Below the pieces are notes generated by a model, which did no database searches, was not told the origin of the DNA, and worked only from the letters and a program-made list of their open reading frames with translations. From assembly GCF_000425345.1 (NCBI RefSeq), contig NZ_AUDG01000033.1, positions 1 through 45,581 of the forward strand: a stretch of DNA of 45,581 nucleotides, in the 5' to 3' direction. This DNA is from Rheinheimera baltica DSM 14885 (lineage in GTDB: Bacteria > Pseudomonadota > Gammaproteobacteria > Enterobacterales > Alteromonadaceae). The position numbers and the translations under genes are program-made. Below, piece after piece: positions 18,418 to 26,500 of this stretch; the stretch's first letter is position 1, and the number at the start of each line of letters is the position of its first letter.

Positions 18418-18684
18418 ATGAGCGAAGAGCTGCTCGATCAGGCAATGTTATTTGAAGTTATAGAAAACCAACTGGCCGATAGCTACCCTAAGCAAGTTAC
18501 TGAAACCCTGCTACGACTTCGCATGACTGGCCATAGCCGCGACGAGGCAATTGAATTGATTGCCTGTGCCTTAGCGCCGGAGATGATTGACGTTATTGAG
18601 CATCAACAAAGTTTTAATTTGGAGCGTTATGCGAGTCATTTAGCCCAACTGCCAGAAACGCCCTGGCTGGGTGATGAGGCATGA
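18418..18684 (+). CDS. Small conserved-looking cytoplasmic protein of unknown function
   Basis: The 88-aa, mainly helical, acidic protein has no signal peptide or membrane segment. The core 'FEVIENQLADSYPKQVTETLLRLRMTGHSRDEAIELIACALAPEMIDVI' resembles the helical module seen in DUF1841-like proteins. The match is by eye only and no function follows from it. ATG 18418 has GAGGT at good spacing; the longer frame from 18337 would start inside the terminator hairpin. The stop overlaps the GNAT gene as ATGA, so the two are co-translated. Confidence 0.65.
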   Translation: MSEELLDQAMLFEVIENQLADSYPKQVTETLLRLRMTGHSRDEAIELIACALAPEMIDVIEHQQSFNLERYASHLAQLPETPWLGDEA

Positions 18685-18929
18685 CCACGCCTGAAGTGCA
18701 GCATCAAACGGCACAGCAGCGTTTTGTGCTGCAACTGGATAGTGCCGAAGCCCTACTGGACTATACACTACACGGTAACAACATTGATTTTCATCATACC
18801 TTTGTGCCACCGGCCTTTCGCGGTAAAGGCCTGGCAGAACAGCTGGTACGCCATGGTTTAAATTGGGCCAAGACACAGCAGTACCAGATACACGCCAGCT
18901 GCTGGTACGTACAAAAGTTTCTGCGCTAA
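18681..18929 (+). CDS. Small GNAT-type N-acetyltransferase (YjdJ-like)
   Basis: The 82-aa protein has a beta-strand start (RFVLQLDSAEALLDYTLHGNNIDFHHTFVP). The acetyl-CoA-binding loop is PPAFRGKGLAEQLVRHGLNWAK, the Q/R-x-x-G-x-G/A motif. It ends with ASCWYVQKFL. This compact form is the GNAT_acetyltr_2 (YjdJ) type, whose acceptors are mostly unknown. It overlaps the previous gene by four bases. Confidence 0.82.
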   Translation: MTTPEVQHQTAQQRFVLQLDSAEALLDYTLHGNNIDFHHTFVPPAFRGKGLAEQLVRHGLNWAKTQQYQIHASCWYVQKFLR

Positions 18930-18946
18930 GCCGGATAATTATATGG

Positions 18947-19093
18947 TCATATCCTGCGGCCACGGATCAGACGAACGGCGACCACTACCAGAGCAAGCAC
19001 CAGCAGTAGATGAATAAAGCCACCCATGGTGTACGACGACACCAGACCCAGCGCCCACAAAATAATCAGCAGTACAATGATGGTTTCTAACAT
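18947..19093 (-). CDS. Lmo0937-type small membrane protein
   Basis: This 48-aa ORF begins MLETIIVLLIILWALGLVSS and continues YTMGGFIHLLLVLALVVVAVRLIRGRR. It has two hydrophobic stretches separated by YTMGGFIH and a basic C terminus, the pattern of the Lmo0937/DUF5670 family of tiny inner-membrane proteins found in stress-gene clusters. AGGTAG precedes the start. It is divergent from the BON lipoprotein gene, and both have copies of the shared promoter palindrome, suggesting co-regulation. The function of the family is unknown. Confidence 0.85.
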   Translation of the reverse strand: MLETIIVLLIILWALGLVSSYTMGGFIHLLLVLALVVVAVRLIRGRRI

Positions 19094-19126
19094 AAAGTTC
19101 TACCTGTTAACGGCATATGAAGCTTA

Positions 19127-19168
19127 ACTATGCAGTGCGGCGTTAACGTTGTATGTGCGCTGCACAAC
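19127..19168 (-). promoter_or_regulatory. Degenerate copy of the shared palindrome plus -10 (lmo0937-like gene)
   Basis: On the minus strand the site reads GTTGTGCAGCGCAC (19168-19155). The downstream half CGCAC is intact but the upstream half is poor. A -10-like CATAGT (19132-19127) starts 23 bases after the site, exactly as in the stronger copies. The site ends 62 bases before the start codon at 19093. Confidence 0.5.
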
Positions 19169-19211
19169 ACAACAGCAGCAAAACCGCTTCACAACACAAA
19201 TAATGTTGAAC

Positions 19212-19253
19212 GTGCGATGGCGCACAGAGCTACTGCGATTATGCCGATATGCT
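19212..19253 (+). promoter_or_regulatory. Shared activator palindrome plus -10 (BON lipoprotein)
   Basis: GTGCGATGGCGCAC (19212-19225) is followed by AGAG and a -10-like TATGCT (19248-19253). The -10 begins 23 bases after the site. No TTGACA-like -35 is present. The start codon lies 58 bases after the site. Confidence 0.7.
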
Positions 19254-19282
19254 TACTGTTTTTTACCAATGAGCATCCGCTA

Positions 19283-19594
19283 ATGACAACCCGAAATATA
19301 TATGCGTTATTCTTTCTCAGTTTGTTCAGCCTGACACTGCTAGGCTGTGGTGCCACCAGTACCCGCGAAGGCACTGGCGAATATATCGACGACACGGTAA
19401 TCACTACCAAAGTTAAAGCGGCTATTTTAAATACCGCCTCGCTCAAAGTAAGTGAAATTAATGTCGAAACCTTTAAAGGCGTGGTGCAGTTAAGTGGCTT
19501 CGTTAATTCAGCAGAAGACATTAATACCGCGGTGCGCGTCGCTGGTGATGTTGCAGGGGTAACGGCAGTAAAAAATGCCATGCGGGTTAAATAA
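19283..19594 (+). CDS. Single-BON-domain lipoprotein
   Basis: The 103-aa lipoprotein has signal MTTRNIYALFFLSLFSLTLLGC with a lipobox L-L-G-C. A single BON domain follows: DDTVITTKVKAAILNTASLKVSEINVETFKGVVQLSGFVNSAEDINTAVRVAGDVAGVTAVKNAM. BON domains are thought to bind membrane phospholipid or act in envelope integrity under osmotic stress (OsmY, DolP). ATG 19283 is chosen because it begins the signal peptide; longer in-frame starts would overlap the promoter palindrome. Residue G after the lipid cysteine gives no inner-membrane retention signal, so outer-membrane localisation is likely. Confidence 0.88.
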   Translation: MTTRNIYALFFLSLFSLTLLGCGATSTREGTGEYIDDTVITTKVKAAILNTASLKVSEINVETFKGVVQLSGFVNSAEDINTAVRVAGDVAGVTAVKNAMRVK

Positions 19595-19612
19595 TATCTG
19601 TTTCTGTTTTAT

Positions 19613-19653
19613 GTGCGCTAACGCACAGAGTTAACAGTTTGTTCAACTATACT
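19613..19653 (+). promoter_or_regulatory. Shared activator palindrome plus -10 (Crp/Fnr gene 1)
   Basis: GTGCGCTAACGCAC (19613-19626) is followed by AGAG. A near-consensus -10, TATACT (19648-19653), begins 22 bases after the site. The start codon follows 61 bases after the site. Because the downstream gene is a Crp-like regulator, autoregulation is plausible. Confidence 0.75.
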
Positions 19654-19686
19654 TTTACGCATGAGCCACACTAACAAGGAAAGGTT

Positions 19687-20463
19687 ATGCTACAAACAGC
19701 ATTAAAGCATCACGCTGCTGTAAAACACAAGCCAACGGACAATCAATTGCTTAACGCTCTATCTGTTGAAGTTCAACAACGCTTATTGCCGCATTTGGAA
19801 TTAGTTCCCATGCCGCTGGGCAAGGTATTGTATGAATCGGGTGATGTATTGCGCTATGAGTATTTTCCTACCGACTGCATCGTATCCTTGCTGTATGTGA
19901 TGGAAAACGGTTCCTCGGCAGAAATTTCAGTGGTCGGCTATGACGGCTTAATTGGCGTAGCCTTGTTTATGGGCGGCGAAAGTACTACCAGCCGCGCACT
20001 GGTGCAAAGCGCAGGTTTTGCTTATCGCTTGTTGGGCCAGCGTATGAAAGACGAGTTTAATCGTCACGGTGAACTGCTGCATTTAATGTTGCGTTACTCG
20101 CAGGCATTAATTACCCAGATGGCACAGACGGCAGTATGTAACCGCCATCACAGTATTGAGCAGCAACTGTGCCGCTGGTTATTGCTGTCATTAGACAGGT
20201 TAAAAGGCAACCATCTGGTGATGACACAAGAGCTGATCGCGAACATGCTTGGTGTGCGCCGCGAAGGCGTTACCGAAGCGGCAGGTCGCCTGCATAAGCA
20301 AGGCGTAATTGACTACAGTCGTGGCCATATTACCGTTACCAACCGGGAAAAACTGGAAGCGCTTAGCTGCGAATGCTATGCCGTTGTAAAAGCCGAAACA
20401 GACCGCCTGCTACCGGCCTGCAATAACAAACCCGCCCCGCCCAAAGCGCCAGTAACCAATTAG
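19687..20463 (+). CDS. Crp/Fnr-family transcriptional regulator, copy 1
   Basis: The 258-aa protein has an N-terminal cyclic-nucleotide-binding-like beta roll (about 30-150): MPLGKVLYESGDVLRYEYFPTDCIVSLLY, GYDGLIGVALFMGGESTTSRALV. A long helix and a Crp-type winged helix follow (LVMTQELIANMLGVRREGVTEAAGRLHKQGVIDYSRGHITV). The usual cAMP-pocket G-E-(L/M)-(A/G)-L block is not conserved, so the effector may not be cAMP. No Fnr-type cysteine cluster is evident. The recognition helix RREGVTEAAG is nearly identical to that of the second copy at 29424. AAGGAAAGG precedes the start. Confidence 0.88.
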   Translation: MLQTALKHHAAVKHKPTDNQLLNALSVEVQQRLLPHLELVPMPLGKVLYESGDVLRYEYFPTDCIVSLLYVMENGSSAEISVVGYDGLIGVALFMGGESTTSRALVQSAGFAYRLLGQRMKDEFNRHGELLHLMLRYSQALITQMAQTAVCNRHHSIEQQLCRWLLLSLDRLKGNHLVMTQELIANMLGVRREGVTEAAGRLHKQGVIDYSRGHITVTNREKLEALSCECYAVVKAETDRLLPACNNKPAPPKAPVTN

Positions 20464-20507
20464 CACTGGCAGGTTTTCTTTAAGTATTTTGCCCTCGCGT
20501 TAACTAT

Positions 20508-20549
20508 GTACGACAACGCACCGACAGCGCATTAAGCCAGCGCTAAGCT
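20508..20549 (+). promoter_or_regulatory. Shared activator palindrome plus -10 (glucan synthase)
   Basis: GTACGACAACGCAC (20508-20521) is followed by CGAC. A weak -10-like TAAGCT (20544-20549) begins 23 bases after the site. The start codon at 20587 lies 66 bases after the site. One arm position differs from the strong copies. Confidence 0.6.
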
Positions 20550-20586
20550 ACTTTGCCTCTCTCAACGCAATTCGCTACAGGTTATT

Positions 20587-23500
20587 ATGCCTTTATTTAT
20601 TCGAACCGTCAGCCTAACGGTGTGGAGGTCTGTCTGCACAGTATTTGGTTATCCGTTCTTCGTGCTGCGCACACACAACATGCTGTGGTTTTCTGCCGAA
20701 CTGTGGCAGCAAACCACACCGATACGTGCCGAGCTATTTAGCGTTGAGCGCCTGGAGCAGCACGCCCACAGTTTGGCTGCAGCACAGCCCGTTGACAGCA
20801 ACAAGGGTGTTTTACCACAGCTACGCCAATACTGCCGCCCGGCATTACAACAACGGCTTACCGCGAACGCCAATATTCTGCTAGCGGCATATCATGTTAG
20901 TGCGGCTGAACTGCAAAAAGGTCATAGTATTGTGCCAGCGGCAGAATGGCTACTCGACAACTACCATATTGTTGAGCAACAAATCCGTGAAATTCGTGAC
21001 GATCTACCGCCGGGGTATTACCGGCAACTGCCCAAACTGGCCAACGGCCCTTTTCGCGGCTACCCACGGGTATTAGGTATTGCCTGGGCATTTATTGCTC
21101 ATACCGACAGCCATTTTGACCCGGCTGTTTTGAAACGCTTTTTAACGGCTTATCAGCAAGTACAAGCGCTAAGCATTGGTGAACTTTGGGCCATAGCCAT
21201 TACGCTGCGCATTGTATTAATTGAAAACCTACGCCGATTAACCGATCAAATTAGCCTTGGTCTGCAACAACGCGCTGCGGCCGACGCCCTCGCTGATGCC
21301 TTAATTGCCGGTGTACAGTGGCAAGACGAAGTTAAAAAATACGACATCCCGCTCAACGACAACTTTGCCGCCCAACTGGCCAAGCGGTTGCGAGATCAAG
21401 ATCCCAGTGTCACCCCGGCTTTGCATTGGCTTAGCCAACAACTCAGCCAGCGCGAAGACAGTATCGATGATGTGGTATTTCGCGCCCAGCAACGACTCGG
21501 GGCGTCCAATGTCAGCGTGCGAAATGTTATTACCAGCATGCGCCGTATCTCCGCTATCGACTGGGCTGACTTGTTTGAAAGCGTAAGTCTGGTGGATCAA
21601 CAACTGGTTGCGGGCAGTCGCTTTGCAGAAATGGACTTTGCCAGCCGTAATCTGTATCGCAACGCCATCGAACAACTGGCTCGTAGTGCAAAATGCACAG
21701 AACAACAGGTTACCGCCACCGTGTTGCACAATGCCAGCATTGCCGCCATACACTGCGAAGACCCGGTGCAGCAAGCACGGCAAGCAGACTGCGGCTACTA
21801 TTTACTTGGCAACGGCAAAGCCGCATTAGCACGCCAGTTAAACATTAAACGCAACATTAAATTTTGGTTACGCTTCGCCATTGCCAAAGGCGGTGTGGCA
21901 GCATATTTGTCAGTGTTTTCGCTGCTTAGCATCCTATTGTTACTGTTCGTTGGTGAGTTACTCGGCACAACGGGCCTGCAATGGTTTTGGCTCGTGCTGG
22001 TTGCGGCCATTCCACTTAGTGAATTGGCCAGCGCCTTACTGCAAAATATCACCAGCCGCTACAGCAGTGCTAAACTACTACCGGCACTGGAGCTGTCAGA
22101 GGGCATACCGTCAGCACTGCGTACGCTGCTTGTGGTACCCACATTAATTACCAGCAGCGCAGATTTGCGCCAACAGCTACAACGCTTAGAAGAACATTAT
22201 CTGGCAGCTGGCCTTGGCGATATCAGCTTTGCGCTGCTAACAGATTTTACTGACGCGCCAACGCAACACCTGTCAACCGACCATGCCCTGCTGCAACAAG
22301 CAATAACGGGTATGGTCACGTTAAACCAGCGTTATGGCATAGGCCTTGCCGGGCCGCGGTTTCTATTACTGCACCGCACACGTGAATATAACCCCAGTGA
22401 ACACACCTGGATGGGCCACGAGCGTAAACGCGGCAAGTTGGTCGCCTTAAACCTACTATTGCGAGGTACTGGCGAAAACCTGTTTTGTGGCAGCAGCGCA
22501 GAATATCCACAGCTGTCTAACCTGGTGCCGGCAGATGTGCGTTACGTCATTACACTGGATGCCGATACCCGCTTGCCGCGAAATGCGGCCATTAAACTGG
22601 TGGGTAAAATGGCACACCCGCTGAATCAGCCACAGTTTTGTCCCCTGCAGCAACGGGTAATTGCTGGCTACGGTGTGTTACAGCCTAGGGTAACTCCAGC
22701 GCTGGCATTAACCGGCCAGAGCTCGCGTTATTTGCGCTTAAGTTCTAGCCCAGCGGGCATTGACCCCTACGCCAGCGCGGTATCAGATTTATATCAGGAT
22801 TTATTTACTGAAGGCTCTTTTACCGGCAAAGGCATTTATGACGTCGATGCCTTTAGTGCCGCCCTGCACCGCCGCGTACCCGACAACAGCATGTTAAGCC
22901 ATGACCTGTTTGAAGGCATATTTGCCCGGGCCGGTTTGGTGTCAGATGTCGAAGTAGTGGAAGACTTCCCCACCCGCTATGATGTCGCGGTAAAACGGCA
23001 ACATCGCTGGACCCGCGGCGATTGGCAATTACTGCCCTGGTTGTGCCGGGCTATATTTGCTTCAACGTCGAGCATAAAAGCCCATATCCCGCTTCTGGGA
23101 CGTTGGAAAATGCTCGATAACCTGCGCCGCTCATTATTGAGCCCCGCCGGCTTTGTTGCGCTGCTGCTGGTACTTTTACTGCCAATGCCGGTCTCGATTA
23201 ACGCCACGTTAGTGGTGTTGGCTATACTGCTACTGCCTACCATACTTACCCGCCGCTTTACGCTATTACCCCGCCATAGCATCCTGCAAAATGGTGGCGC
23301 AATTCAGCTTCGCAGCCTGTATGGCAATCTACTAACCGACTTAGCTCAAACGCTGACGCAAAGCATGCTAAATATTGTGTTACTTGCCGATCAAGCCTGG
23401 CGAATGAGCCATGCCGTTGGCATTACGCTGTGGCGGTTGCAATTTAGCCGTAAACATCTGCTGCAATGGGTTACCGCCGCGCAAAACGGCGCTCAGCAAC

Positions 23501-26500
23501 GGCTTACGCTGGCTGGCTACTATCGCCAAATGACGCCGGGAGTGTTATTGGCCTGGTTAAGTGGCGGTATGGTGGTGTGGTGGGCGCCACATAATGTTGT
23601 GTTGTTGATGCCATTTCTAACGCTGTGGAGCCTTGCTCCCGCGCTGATGTATTGGCTTAGCCTGCCAACAAACCAGCAGAAAACGCTACCGCTGTCAGTC
23701 GATGAGGCGAATAACCTGCGTTTAGTAGCACGTCGTACCTGGCGATTTTTCGAACGCTTCGTCACTGCTGAAGATAATTGGTTACCACCAGATAATTTCC
23801 AACAACTCCCCGAGCCCGTTATTGCTCACCGTACTTCACCAACTAATATTGGCATGTACTTGCTGTCGATAATTACCGCGCGTGATTTTGGCTGGCTTGG
23901 CACCACCGCCAGCGTAGAAAAACTGGAACACACCTTTGCTACCTTGCAGCAGCTAAGTTTGTTTAAGGGACACTTTTTTAACTGGTATGACACCCAGAGC
24001 CTGCAACCGTTAGCCCCGGCCTATATTTCTTCGGTCGACAGCGGCAATTTAGCCGGGCATCTGTTGGCGCTGGCGAATAGTTTGGAAGACTTGCAGCAAG
24101 ATTTATCAGCACCGCTGGCGCTGCAAGGACTATCGGATACCCTGGCATTAGCCCAACTTAGTCTGCAAGATGGTGATCACGAAGTAGCGTATTACTCCCC
24201 GTTACACCGTACATTGCAGCAGCTAGCACACTTACTCTCTACGCCCGTTAACCTTGCCGCGCGACATAATACCGTATTGGCGCTAGCCAGCAGCGCGCTA
24301 TCGTTATACTCCGAGCATGCCACAGATGTTCATACAGAGGATGCCAGCAGCAATACTAACCATAACCTGCAGTTTTATTTGCAAGCTTTCGTGCAGACAC
24401 TTAATCAGCATCATCAGGATTATCAGGCTTATGAAGGTGAGCAGCGCCGCTTAAGACAGCGCTTAGCGGCGTTGGCAACACAAAGCCGTGACATGGCAAT
24501 GCAAATGAACTTTGCCTTTTTGGTAAATACCGAGCGCAATTTGCTCTCGATTGGTTATGCGGTCCCCGATAATCAACTCGACAGTAGCTGCTATGATTTA
24601 CTTGCCTCCGAGGCACGCCTCGCTAGCTTATTTGCCATTGCAAAGGGCGATATCGACAGTAAACATTGGTTCCGGCTCGGTCGAAGCGCTACGCCACTGG
24701 GTGCAGGCGCAGCGCTGTTATCCTGGTCTGGTTCTATGTTTGAATACCTTATGCCCTCACTGGTAATGCGTGCTGCTGTGGGCAGTTTGCTGGAGCAAAG
24801 CAACCGGCTTATTGTGGCGCGGCAAATTAGCTATGCCAGGCAACACCATATCCCCTGGGGTATATCTGAATCTGCCTACAATGCCCGTGATTTGCACCTA
24901 ACTTATCAGTATTCTAATTTTGGCGTGCCAGGCTTGGGGTTAAAGCGCGGGCTGGCGCAAAATCTGGTGATTGCCCCTTACGCCACTGCATTAGCCAGTA
25001 TGGTGGATGCACCCGCTGCATGCGACAACTTTGCCAGGCTGGAAAAAATGGGCGCCCTTGCTGACTATGGTTTCTTTGAAGCTATTGATTATACCCCCAC
25101 ACGCTTACCTGATCTTGAAAAGCCGGTATTGGTGCAAAGTTTTATGGCACATCATCAAGGCATGACCTTAATTGCCATATTGAACACACTACAGCAGGGT
25201 GTGATGCGAAGCCGGTTCCATCGCGAACCCATGATCAGCGCCTGCGAACTGTTGCTGCAAGAGCGCGTACCACGCGACGTGTTGAACATTCACCCCAAAG
25301 CCGAGGCGGTAACCATTGCTGCAGGCATCAGCAGTGAGTCGCTCACCGAGCGCCGGTTAGACCCAACAGCCCCAGGCTCACCTCACACCCATCTGCTGAG
25401 CAATGGCAATTATAGCGTAATGCTAAGTGCGGCAGGCAGTGGCTACAGCCATTGGCGTGGCATTGCCATAACGCGCTGGCACGCCGACAGCAGCCTGGAC
25501 AACTGCGGCAGCTACATTTTGTTGCGCCAGCGTAGTAACGCGCTGGCGTGGGCCGCCAGCCTACAGCCTTTTCCGACAAACAACGCCCCCGCCCAGCATA
25601 AACATGTGGCCACCTTTAGCGAAGACAGTGCTGAATTTAGCGTGCAACAGCCCAATATTAGCGCCAAGCTCACCGTTGTGGTGTCGTCCGAGTACAATGG
25701 TGAAGTACGCTGCATTAGCTTGTGTAATCACAGCCAACAAGAACAGCAGCTGGAACTTACCTCCTACGCCGAACTGGTGCTTAGCAGCGCCGCCAGCGAC
25801 AACGCGCATCCGGCATTTTCTAAGTTATTTGTCCAAACGGAGTTTGTCAGCGAATATGGCGCTATTATTGCGACGCGTCGGCCAAGAACCGCCCAGGAAC
25901 AGCCAATCTGGCTGGGGCATTTTGTCGTGCTTGAAGGCTCCAGCAGCGCCCCATTGCAATACGAAACAGACCGGGCAAAGTTTTATGGCAAGGGCACCAG
26001 CCTGCAACACGCAGATGCCATGCAACACAACCAACCATTAAGCAACAGTAGCGGTACGGTACTTGACCCCATTCTCAGTTTGCGCCCTTCGGTAACGCTG
26101 GCGCCTGGCAAACAACTGAAAGTCGCTTTTTGGACCTTGGTTGCCCGCTCTCGTGACGAACTGCTGCAACTGATCAGCCAACATAACGAATACAGTGCTT
26201 TTGAACGCGCTGCAACACTGGCCTGGACACTGGCACAGGTGCAATTGCGTCATCTGGGTATCACCGTGGCTGAAGCCGCACTGTTCCAGCGCCTAACTGC
26301 GCCATTGCTTTACCACGACAGTCATTTTCGGGCACCGCCTGCGGCTATAAGCCGTGGTGCAGGCCCACAGTCAGGCATCTGGCAACATGGCATATCGGGT
26401 GATTTGCCCATCGTATTACTGCACATTGACGATGCAGAAGACTTGGACACCGTGCGCCAGTTGTTGCGCGCACACGAGTATTGGCGCTTGAAACGGCTAC

